Of a stretch of 64,000 nt of DNA, positions 55,455 to 64,000 are shown piece by piece. The DNA is from Panagrolaimus kolymaensis (lineage: Eukaryota > Nematoda > Chromadorea > Rhabditida > Panagrolaimidae). Position 1 is the stretch's first letter, and the number at the start of each line of letters is the position of its first letter. Position numbers and translations under genes: made by a program. Where the stretch lies: NCBI GenBank assembly GCA_028622995.1, contig JAJQJQ010000032.1, forward strand, positions 2,170,001 to 2,234,000, written 5' to 3'. Below the pieces are notes generated by a model, which was not told the origin of the DNA, did not search any database, and was given only the letters and a program-made list of their open reading frames with translations.

Positions 55455-56005
55455 AAAACGAAAAAAGTATAAAATATTCAAAAATGCGAGAGAAAAAAAG
55501 TAAAAAAAACAAAACGGAAAAACAAAAAAAACGGCTTTTGGAAATTTTCTATTGCATTTTTTTTAATGCATTGAACAAAAAAAAGCCCGAAAAAATGAAA
55601 AAGAGAAGCGAGTCTAGGCATAAAAAGAGTAAAAGACATCTTTTTATAAATCGATATTGTGATTCATCAAAAAATGGCAAAACATAAAAGAAAGAAACTT
55701 AAAAAATATATCGATACGAAAGTAAAAACTATTGCAATTTATTCAATGACCTTTTTTATGTTTAATATTAATAATAAAGCTTTTTGAATATTTATTTGTA
55801 ATTTTTATTCTTTTTTTTGTGATTTTATATAACGGTGAATAGCATCTGAAGATGGAAGAACTTGCATTGCTTCCGACTACGGAAAGCAAAATGATGATTA
55901 TTTTGCTGTAATAGCATACATACTTCATTTTTGTTTCTGAAAATGGATGGCTTTTTGTAGCAAAAAACGATTAGTTTATTTTGAGCCGAAAATGAATCAC
56001 AACGG
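55455..56005 (+). repeat. Dispersed repeat, copy 2
   Basis: About 550 bp resembling 52575-53120 in the same orientation. The copies are 2.9 kb apart, with the secreted-protein gene between them. Weak frames on the minus strand here are not genes. Confidence 0.65.
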
Positions 56006-56440
56006 CGCCATAACATGGCAGTAGTATTGTAATGACCGTTAAAAAATGAAAAAATTAGAAAGATGAATGAAGATCGAAAGTAAAATTTTTGTTAGTTGTG
56101 GCTGTTTTAGCATTTAGTATTTGAATTTTCAAAAAATTTTTACTTAAACAAAATAACTATCGAATTTACTTATTAAATTAATGAAACATTATTATAAATA
56201 AGTGCTGTAAGTTCTCGAACATAAAATCAACTATAATTTAATTTTCTAATTTTTTTATTAGATTTCCCAATATTCGAGAAAGTAAAACGTTGCAAAAATA
56301 ATTGTTTGAAACACTAATAGAATTAAACTTGCTTTCTTGTAATTTAATAATTCTGTGCCATTTACCTAATAAAAGCTAACATTTTTTTTTTCATTGCAAA
56401 GTCAGTTATAAAATAAAAGGAAAGCAACGGTGACTTAAAT
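56006..56440. other. Upstream region of the Srv-like receptor
   Basis: AT-rich, no gene or motif recognised. It must contain the promoter of the receptor at 56441. Confidence 0.4.
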
Positions 56441-57464
56441 ATGAATAGCTCCGATGCATATAATTTTAATAGTGGTTTATTTGATGTAGTTGTGGTAAAT
56501 ATTTTAGTTGCAACTTACTATTGTGGAATAATAATTGAAATGATGTGTTTAATTTTGTTTATTTCAAATTTCATACAAAAAACTTCAAGCTTTTGTACGG
56601 CGTACTTTTATTTCCTTTCTCAAGGATACATTGTTTTTGCTATTACTACAATTTTTGGGACATTTTGGATTTACTCTAATGGAAAATCAGAGATTATAGA
56701 AATTTTCAATAATCTTACTGGTTGGTATATGCAAATTTATCTTGGCCCTTGGAATACTATTTTGGCGTTGAATCGATTTACAGCAATATTCTTTTGGCAA
56801 AAACACGCTTTTATTTGGACGAAAAAGGTCTCGACTGGAATTTTTATTTCAATATTAATTTATCCTTTGGTTGTTAATTCATATTTGATTATCAAGAATT
56901 TTGATTGCTTTATTTATCAACATTTGGATCGATGCAGCTATTTTAAATTGGAACTTAACAAGGTGGAAAAAATTTCCAATGGAACGAATATTACAATTTC
57001 AACTATACTTGGAATTATCACAGCTTTATTGCCAAGATTTAATATTGTTAAACTTAGTCGAGATACAAAAAAGATTGAAAGACATTTGATTTTTCAATCT
57101 CTCTTTTGTTCATTTTTATACATTCTTTTTATTGTTGCTGATTTAACTTTGAATTATGAAAATTTTAATAAATTATCTGATGCAGCAAAAAGTATTTTTG
57201 TTCTTATTGTTACTTTTCAACAAGGTTTTTATATGTATTTCCATATTTCCGCTACCATTTTGTTATTCATTTTATCGTAAGTTTTGCAATTAAAATCCAA
57301 AACTATCAATTTACATCTGTTTTTTTAGAGACACAGTTCGAAACAATTTTATCAGGTTTTATTGTTTGGATCGAATTTGGGATAAAATTAAAATATGCCG
57401 CAGCCAGAATTCTTTGTTTTATACTCGGAAAACAAAAGTTACAAAAATTGGTGTTGTTATTTGA
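56441..57464 (+). CDS. 7TM serpentine receptor, Srv-like (copy 1)
   Basis: Two exons (56441-57276 and 57329-57464) give 323 residues. The TM3 region reads MQIYLGPWNTILALNRFTAI followed by FFWQKHAFIWTKK, the Srv-type Asn-Arg-x-x-Ala motif and Ile-Trp ending. TM7 runs into an exon junction, after which DTVRNNFIRFYCLDRIW starts the C-terminal tail. The receptor at 61302 has the same intron position, the motif LGPWNTILALNRCTSLLFW and the tail DSVRSSFLDFYS. They are tandem duplicates separated by another receptor. Chemosensory function is inferred. Confidence 0.8.
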
Positions 57465-57934
57465 AAATTTCACTGCGTCGATCTTTGTTTTATGCTATAC
57501 CAGAAAACAACCTTAATTAGAATCGTGAGAAAATTTGTTAATAAAAATGAATCATTTTTTAATTTAAATATTTTTATATTAATGTAGACTTTAACGGTGC
57601 CCTTTAATGTATTTTCTGTAACCTCACTAATTTTTTTGTCTTAAAAGTCCGCGGGAAAAAAGTTGCGATAAATAACAAAAAATTTTTTAACTATACTCAC
57701 ATAAGAACTTAATTGCTTCTGTAAATATTCGCATGAAAAGAGACGACTACCTACACATTCAAATTAGGCATTTAAAAAATGAAAATGATGACAAATTAAA
57801 AATCTACTTTAATAATTTTAATTCTCGGCAGCTTTATAATAAAAGTTATTCTTCTTTATTTTATGCAATTTATTCAAACAAAACTCTAAAGGAAAATATT
57901 ATATTTTCTTATTTTTAATTAAAATAAATTAAAA
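57465..57934. other. Spacer, no gene
   Basis: The short plus frame at 57733-57918 shows no receptor or other family features. The spacer presumably carries the promoter of the next receptor. Confidence 0.4.
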
Positions 57935-60904
57935 ATGATAAATATTCAAATTTACGTTACATTGGTATTTGATATAGCATGTTTTGTATTATCTTTGGCT
58001 TCACTTTATTTTTCGATAAAAACTCTATTTACTAAAAATATGGCGATGTCAATGATAATGAAATTATATTTTATTTATGTTTTAATTTGTTCAATATTGT
58101 CACTCATTTATTATCCATATACTTTGGCATTATGGCGCCCAAACACTGTTTTATTAAATACTAAGCTGCTTTTTATTCTTGGAAGCCCAGTTTTTGTTCT
58201 AACTCGAATAACTCCTTTGCTCGAATTTTATCTTTGTGTTGATAGATGCCTTTTTATTTTATTCCCAGTAAAATATTCTAAAAAATTTCAAATTTATATG
58301 ATTTTTCTCGCTCTTTTAATTATTGCTGCGGCCATTTATGAAATATTAGACGAATGTTTTCCATATTTTCCAATCGAAACCGAAACACATTGTCGATTTT
58401 TTAGTTGCCTTATTGGTACCACAGTATTTTTAGTTAAAGGCGTCACAGCTGGTGGATGTTTAATAGCTTTAACAGTTTTGGTGTTTTTGCTGAAATTTAA
58501 ATTACACTCAATAAATGACCATACAAAGAAAATAAGTAAAACAATAATTATAATTATTTGTATTACAATTTTCAACGAAATTGTTCCATATGTTGTTGGT
58601 CAAATTTTTGCTATCGTAAGCAGAGGTGTTCAAACGCTTCGCTTGCGAACGAAAAGAGAAAGTGAAGCGATGAATTTTGATAAGAAAAGAGAGAGAAAGG
58701 AGAGAGAATTTGGCGCGAATTTGAAAAAAAGAGAGAGAAAGAGAGAGAAACGTCTCTTTTTTAAAAGCGTTCCTTTCTCTTTTTTAAAAAGAGATGCAAT
58801 TCTCTTTTTTTTAAAGAGATGCAACGCTTGCATTCAAAAAAATGAAACAAATTTTTATCTTGTTAAAAAATATCATTTATTTTTAACTTTTATTTTTTTA
58901 TGCGATTTATAATATTGTAAACATAGATTTTAAAAAAAAATTACATATTTTTCTTAAAGATTTCGATGTTCTCCAGGTGTTACATTTTCCAGACATCTGC
59001 GATGTTTATATTTTCTTTTTTTTCTTATTTTTCTTAATATCCTTATTTCGTAATTATTTCTCTTCAAACTTTAGTCATCATTTTTTGTTGTTGCCTATAA
59101 CCCTATTTCAAATTTTCTTTCTTTTTGCGCGCCATCGTTAGTGGCTGTGAAAGTAACCTTTATCGATTATTTGGATTTGGAAATAAAGTTATTTAAGACA
59201 AACCTCGCCGACAACACACAACACTTTTGTTCCTTCAATTTTCCGAACTCATTGCATCAGATATTTTATTTTAAAAATATATGTATATATATTGCTTTTT
59301 TGTTTTGCCAAGAAACTTAACTATTATTTTTTGGTATTTTTAGTAATTTTTATTTATTTTTCTCTCAGTCTTTTTTAACGCTTTTTTTTACTTGTTTTAA
59401 AAAGTGTCGTTTAGGTATTGAACTTCTTGAAGCTATCTGAAGAAGATTTTAACAAAATTGATATCGTGCTAAAGAAAGATAAAAATGCTGAACATTGGAT
59501 TAATTTTGTAAAAATTCGAAATAATATTGTTAATTTACAAACTTTTCTTCTTGTTTTTTCACCCTTTCAAAAGGCAATAAGAATGCTTGAAGGGCAAACA
59601 TCTCCCACAATCCAATTAGTCTTGAAAGCTGTATATGAACTTGAAACCCATTTTTCCTCTTTAATGAATTCATCAAATATCTTAGAAAAGAATTTGGCTT
59701 CATCTTGCTACAAAGTTTTATTGTTCAAGAAAAAATCATTAATCACTGAATCACATTATTTAGCCATGATTTTAGACCCGTCAATCAAGAATGATTTATT
59801 GACATTAGTTGGTGAAGAAAATTTCTTAAAGGCAAAGAAATTATTTGAAGAAAAAGTTGGAAAAAATAATATTGATGATAGAGCCATTGTTCAACCACCG
59901 AGTAATCCTTTTCTAAACGAAATGGGAAATGAAGTTCATGTTGAATTATTATCATATTATCATGTTACAGTTGACCCAAATGGATTTGATTTATTAAAAT
60001 GGTGGAGGGAAAACGGCACAAATTATCCTCGAATTGCAAAGCTTGCACGAGAAATCCTTTGTATTCCAGCGTCGTCTGCTAGTATCGAACGTCTATTTAG
60101 CTCCCTCAAATTGTTAACACCGGCAGAAAGAAGTACTTTGAAAGAATCAACTATTCGTAATTATATTTTATATCGTTCTTTATTGCTTTTTTATTTTAAT
60201 ATTTAAATTTTCAAATTTTTAATTATATAATTGCATCGATAATAAACATAAGTAATCCTTTCATTTGTAACGAAAAAATAAATCTTTTTGTATAAAAAAA
60301 ATCATCTTTGTCAAAGAAAAAATAGGAAAAGAAAAGCCATCTCTTTTTTTTAAAGCGAAGTCATCTCTTTTTGCTAAGCGCGCTTAGCAAAAAGAGAAAA
60401 AAAATCTCTTTTCAAAAAGCGTCTCTTTATGGCAAGCGTTGGTTGGCTAAGCGCGCTTCTCTTTAAAAAGAGATTGAACACCTCTGATCGTAAGTGGCTT
60501 TAGATTTTCGTGCAAAACTCTAACAGAAAAATAGCGCTATTTTTTATAAATTACTTTGTAGTTTGTTTTTAAAACACACACGTCAGAGTAAAAAAAAAGT
60601 TTGCAAAAGTTAAGAGATGAAGGTTTTATTTTGCAATCCTCTGCAAAATATTTTAATAACTTTTCTAAAACTAATTAAAATATAATTTAAAATTTGCAGC
60701 AGCTTCGTCAAAAAGTTTATTGAATAAGAATAAATGCTTTTTCAGACAACGAATGAAAAACTATCAGATCACATTGGTCCATATTTAATTTTCTTTTCAA
60801 CTTTAACTATTACCATTTCTTCAGCCAGTTACCATCATACATTAAATAAAGTTGCAACCAAAATTAAGCCATCAAGTTCAGTGCCTATAAAAACTAATTT
60901 ATAA
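57935..60904 (+). CDS. 7TM serpentine receptor with a transposon at its splice donor
   Basis: Two exons (57935-58615 and 60746-60904) give 279 residues. The first ends in TM6, FNEIVPYVVGQIFAI. The second starts TTNEKLSDHIGPYLIFFSTL (TM7) and ends VPIKTNL. The LWRPN and CVDRCLFILFPVKYSKKF landmarks make it a paralogue of the gene at 1-543. A hAT element (58621-60486) sits on the donor. Its 8-bp duplication, ATCGTAAG, includes the GTAAG of the donor. The upstream copy therefore still offers ATC|GTAAGC in the right place, and splicing to the acceptor at 60745 would remove the transposon. The read-through frame to 58912 is transposon sequence, not receptor. Confidence 0.7.
59418..60206 (+). CDS. 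hAT transposase, C-terminal part
   Basis: An open frame of about 262 codons follows the acceptor GTCGTTTAG, with no ATG at its start. It therefore represents the last exon of a transposase. The C-terminal dimerisation (hATC) domain is clear: FDLLKWWRENGTNYPRIAKL, then AREILCIPASSASIERLFSS, then LLTPAERSTLKESTIRNYIL. Upstream helices (VLKAVYELETHFSSLMNSSN; YLAMILDPSIKNDLL) match the RNase H-like domain that carries the catalytic acidic residues, but that domain is incomplete. The N-terminal BED finger and first catalytic Asp are missing, so this copy is unlikely to be autonomous. Confidence 0.88.
   Translation: MNFLKLSEEDFNKIDIVLKKDKNAEHWINFVKIRNNIVNLQTFLLVFSPFQKAIRMLEGQTSPTIQLVLKAVYELETHFSSLMNSSNILEKNLASSCYKVLLFKKKSLITESHYLAMILDPSIKNDLLTLVGEENFLKAKKLFEEKVGKNNIDDRAIVQPPSNPFLNEMGNEVHVELLSYYHVTVDPNGFDLLKWWRENGTNYPRIAKLAREILCIPASSASIERLFSSLKLLTPAERSTLKESTIRNYILYRSLLLFYFNI
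60365..60396. repeat. 32-bp perfect palindrome in the hAT element
   Basis: The sequence is symmetric about AAGCGCGCTT, with CTCTTTTTG/CAAAAAGAG outer arms. AGCGCGCT recurs at about 60450. It is probably part of the subterminal transposase-binding region. Confidence 0.8.
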
Positions 60905-61301
60905 ACGAATTAATAAGTAAATAATTCTTTTGTCAACAATAAATGTGCTTTTATTGTTTGTATTTAATTGCTTCAAAGATTTCATTTTTTGTATCCATTT
61001 CCTTTAATTTATTTTATCGCATGACTTAGCTAATGGCTAATAAAATAAAAAACGATTAGATGGCTAAAACAATTGTACTTTTACATAATCCAAAAATGAG
61101 GGCGGCAAAACGATAAGAGTGCCTCAACAAGTTAAATGGCTGTAATAAAATTTAATTGTTATTATCATCATTTTTCTTAATAGATTGAATTATCGAAAGT
61201 TGTTAGTTTTGTTTGCTAAAAAAATGGAAAAAAATTACATTGGCATTTGTTTATTATTTCATGAACAGTTTAAAAAAAAGCCTCTGACAAAAAAAGAAAA
61301 G

Positions 61302-62348
61302 ATGATTGAAGAAAAAGTTGCTTATGATTTTGGAAATCCTAATAGCACGTATGAGAAAGTTTTGGTTTGGACGGTTATTTTCACTGTTTCTATCGGCCTA
61401 GTTTTTGAGAGTTTATGTTTGGTTTTTTTTGCGAATCATTTTTTCAAAAAAACCAAAGCTTTCTGTACTGGATATTTTTACCTTTTATTCATCGGTTATA
61501 TAGTTGCAATAATTGCTATCATCTTTGCCATACTTGAATCTTTATTTCAAAATATTTACTTTTTTATTGCGGCAAATAATTTGGCTGGATTGTATTTATC
61601 TTATTTTCTTGGCCCTTGGAACACCATTTTAGCGCTCAATCGATGCACATCTTTGTTATTTTGGAAAAATCATACGACGATTTGGTCTCGAAAGCTTTTG
61701 AAATTTGTATTTGTTATTTTGTTTTTAAACCCAATTTTGATCGCAGCTCCATTTATTTACAAAAACCCATATTGCTTTGTTAACAAATTTGAAACTTCTT
61801 GCTTGGATATTCTCCAAATTTTTAAGCACATCGAATTACTTTCAAATGGGATAAATATTGGATTCTCGGCACTTCTTGGAATTACCACAGTTTTGGTGCT
61901 CCATTTTAATATTATTCTAATGACTCGAGATACCAAAACTATTCGAACTCATGTTTTGCTTCAATCAATTTTGTCATCCATATTTTTTGGTTTATTTTGT
62001 AGTTTTGAAAAAATCGTAGAAGTTTTTTATGATCCATTGGACCGAAATAAAATCTGTAATTTGATCATGCTTTCTGCATATATTATTTTTTCACAATGTT
62101 ATTATTTATATTTCCATATTTCTTCTACGTTGCTCATATTTTTCTTATCGTAAGTTTTTTAAACCCAGCAAATTTCTAGATTTGGATTTATTGGGTATTT
62201 TTTTAGGGATTCTGTACGCTCAAGCTTCCTTGACTTTTATTCTTTCAATCTCATCAAAAAAGTGCAAAAAAGGAAACAAAGTCGTGTGGCACCATTTTTT
62301 ACGGCAGAAGACATTGGAAATATTTATAACAAGCCTGTTAATTATTAA
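61302..62348 (+). CDS. 7TM serpentine receptor, Srv-like (copy 2)
   Basis: Two exons (61302-62149 and 62207-62348) give about 329 residues from the ATG at 61302. The frame is open further upstream with another ATG at 61224, but the alignment with copy 1 (AYNFNS against AYDFGN) favours 61302. TM3 reads YFLGPWNTILALNRCTSLLF and ends HTTIWSRK. Before TM6 it has MTRDTKTIRTHVLLQSI, matching LSRDTKKIERHLIFQSL in copy 1. The tail after the intron is DSVRSSFLDFYSFNLIKK. Tandem duplication with the gene at 56441 is clear. Confidence 0.8.
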
Positions 62349-62639
62349 AAATAAATAAAAAAAGAACATTAAATATTGTAAATGCGTTTTTCAAATATGT
62401 TAATAAAATTTGATATAACAATTTTTTCCCTTTTTGTCATCATTTTTATAAAACATTTAAAATTCGACAAACCGAAAATTGAATTAAATAAAAACGTGAG
62501 GGATGAAATTTCTTAGAAAAATATAAAATTAGTAGACATTTGACTAGCACACAGCAACATCAATGCTTATAACAAGATTGTTAAAACATAATGAAAGACA
62601 TTTATCAAAATTAAATTATTCAAAAAAATTATCACAAAA

Positions 62640-62724
62640 AATTTTTTAAAAATGGGTCAGGATCCTCAAAAACATTTTTCCCAATAACTTTGGTGAACGC
62701 TGTGCTTTGAATTGAAGAATTGTA
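62640..62724 (-). pseudogene. Fragment of an Hsp70-like gene
   Basis: A short minus frame reads SIQSTAFTKVIGKNVFEDPD, comparable with the Hsp70 stretch Val-Phe-x-x-Lys-Arg-Leu-Ile-Gly-Arg-x-x-x-Asp-Pro. Flanking frames are broken. It lies just downstream of the Hsp70-like gene at the right edge, suggesting a decayed tandem copy. Confidence 0.35.
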
Positions 62725-62975
62725 ACAAAAAAAATTTATGGCATCTATTTCTTTATCTTAAACTTTCTGATAGGTATGTCTCATTATGTTTGATTCCATG
62801 ATTTAGTCAACATATAAGAAAATGGTTATAATTCAAATTGTTTCATCGGCTATTGAAATACCAAAAAGTATACGAACTGTGTCATGGAGAGGTCGATAGT
62901 TTTTATTTTAACAAAAGAAAAAAAAATGAAATGTCTAATGTTTTTTTTATTAAATAGACACATTTTTTTTATTAT

Positions 62976-64000
62976 TTAATCATATTTATTTATTTTTTTA
63001 GATTCATAGGATGCATAATAAGCTGTACCGAATGCAATGAGTTCATCTCGATCATTGCCATAAATGTGTTTAGCGTTTTTAACCATATGATTCAGTAATT
63101 CCTTCAAAATTGGAATTTCGCCACATTCACCGATAAATAAAATTGTTTTAATTTGGGACAGCGTTTTTTCTGCGTTGCTTACACTTTGCTCTATTATTTC
63201 TTTGATTTTACCCAATACCTCCATAGCATTAAATTTCACTAAATCATTGAGCTCAGGACAAATTTCTTGAACGTTGAAACTGGAAATTAGTTACAAATAT
63301 AAAAATCCAATATTTTTATTTATAAATAAATTTTACCTTGCTTCTTGTTTTAGGAATGGCCATTGAAGAATTTCCTTGCATTTTTGCGACAATTTATTAC
63401 TTGTTAAGGTGTTATTCTTAACAATTACGTCATGGTTGTTTAAGAAAATACTTGTGAAATATTCGAATATTTGTTTCTCAATATCTTTGAGTGTCATATT
63501 ATGATGTTTGTATATAAAAGGATCTTTAGTATCAATTTTGAAAACAGTGATTTCAAGAGCACCATTCTTAAAGTCTAAAATAAGGATAGCTTGATCTAGG
63601 AGTTGATGGACAGAAAGAGCTAAGAGGTTTTCAACAGACAACACTTTCACTTCTGCTAATTTGGCAAGTATCGCAGCGGCATGAGTATCGACCATTTGTA
63701 AGTTTGTAAAAGTTGAAGGTACATTTATAACAACTTTGTCTATGGATTCAAGCTGCTCAATTTCATTCTTCACATGTTCAAATAAATTTTTAGTTATAAG
63801 TTTTGCATTCAACATTTGGTTAGATGAGGTTATATGAACGGGATGACATGGATTCACTTGCTTTCGAGACTTCTCCTTATTAAATGAAACATATGAAATA
63901 AGTAATTTTCCTTCTTTATAATTTTTTTCAACTTTTATCTCGTTTTCACAACATAAAGTTGCCCAACATTGTATAATTGAAAATTCGAATTTAACTGCAT
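62976..64000 (-). CDS. Divergent Hsp70-like ATPase-domain protein, 5' end outside window
   Basis: Two exons are visible (64000-63337 and 63279-62976, joined in phase by a 57-nt intron). Order follows the Hsp70 ATPase domain: the N-terminal lobe segment LISYVSFNKEKSRKQVNPCH, KVVINVPSTFTNLQMVDTHA (for VxITVPAxFxxxQRxAT), LILDFKNGALEITVFKID at the second phosphate loop (for DLGGGTxDVS), and LFIGECGEIPILKELLNH (for LVGGSTRIPxVQxLL). It ends after AFGTAYYASYESKK, with no substrate-binding domain. The Gly-rich loops are lost, so ATP hydrolysis is doubtful. It is a short pseudo-ATPase or a relic. No stops occur in 1 kb, so it is likely expressed. Confidence 0.7.

Larger units (their letters stand above)
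58621..60486 (+). mobile_element. hAT transposon, 1866 bp
   Basis: Perfect 13-bp terminal inverted repeats (CAGAGGTGTTCAA and TTGAACACCTCTG) are flanked by a perfect 8-bp target duplication ATCGTAAG (58613-58620 and 60487-60494). It encodes the C-terminal half of a hAT transposase (59418-60206) in the same orientation as the host gene. The intact termini and duplication indicate recent insertion. No N-terminal zinc-finger exon is evident in 58640-59417, so this copy is probably a deletion derivative that needs transposase from elsewhere. AAGAGA-rich subterminal arrays and an AGCGCGCT palindrome lie near the ends. Confidence 0.92.

Noticed and set aside
58616..58912. Arg/Lys-rich C-terminal extension of the receptor frame
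   Set aside because: This is read-through into the hAT element after the splice donor, not receptor sequence.
1..64000. CRISPR arrays, bacterial operons, prophage
   Set aside because: No direct-repeat/spacer arrays or bacterial gene signals; the window is eukaryotic with spliced genes throughout.

Overview
The window is AT-rich eukaryotic DNA that reads as a nematode genome. Introns are short (mostly 45-80 nt) with TTTTAG or TTTCAG acceptors. Several start codons lie a few bases after an acceptor-like site, as expected for spliced-leader addition. Gene families are typical of nematodes: many serpentine 7TM chemoreceptors, an astacin with EGF, CUB and two ShK domains, a DUF229 protein, a sigma-class glutathione transferase and a saposin-like protein. 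The species cannot be named from sequence alone. A free-living or facultative clade IV nematode (for example a panagrolaimid) is my guess, not a result. Exon joins given below were worked out by hand from GT/AG sites and reading phase.

Layout. 1-14 kb is mostly chemoreceptors on the minus strand (five genes, one cut by the window edge) with one F-box-like gene, a stretch of decayed mobile DNA (5.1-7.7 kb) and two palindromic TTAA-flanked elements. 15-32 kb is the conserved block: a DUF229 sulfatase-like gene, a zinc-finger gene with a possible OTU-like C-terminus, DDX1, ribosomal protein L14, a sigma GST, a spliced diaminopimelate-decarboxylase-like gene and a small saposin-like gene. 33-37 kb holds three paralogues combining a Gly/Ala-rich ISG12 (IFI27)-like hydrophobic domain with an unrecognised C-terminal domain; the divergent pair is separated by a long imperfect palindrome and a hAT-type MITE. 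38.6-42 kb is the astacin gene, with another hAT MITE inside an intron. 43-50 kb carries five small or unrecognised genes. 50.9-62.3 kb is a second, plus-strand chemoreceptor region; one receptor gene has a 1.9 kb hAT transposon inserted exactly over its intron splice donor. The right edge is a degenerate Hsp70-like gene running off the window.

Most striking points: (1) diaminopimelate decarboxylase, the last step of lysine synthesis, in an animal gene with introns, suggesting horizontal transfer followed by domestication; (2) the three-gene ISG12-like family with a new C-terminal domain and an identical intron position; (3) the transposon whose 8-bp target duplication recreated a working splice donor, so that the host receptor may still be spliced correctly; (4) at least three different hAT families, each with 8-bp target duplications, showing active remodelling of this region.
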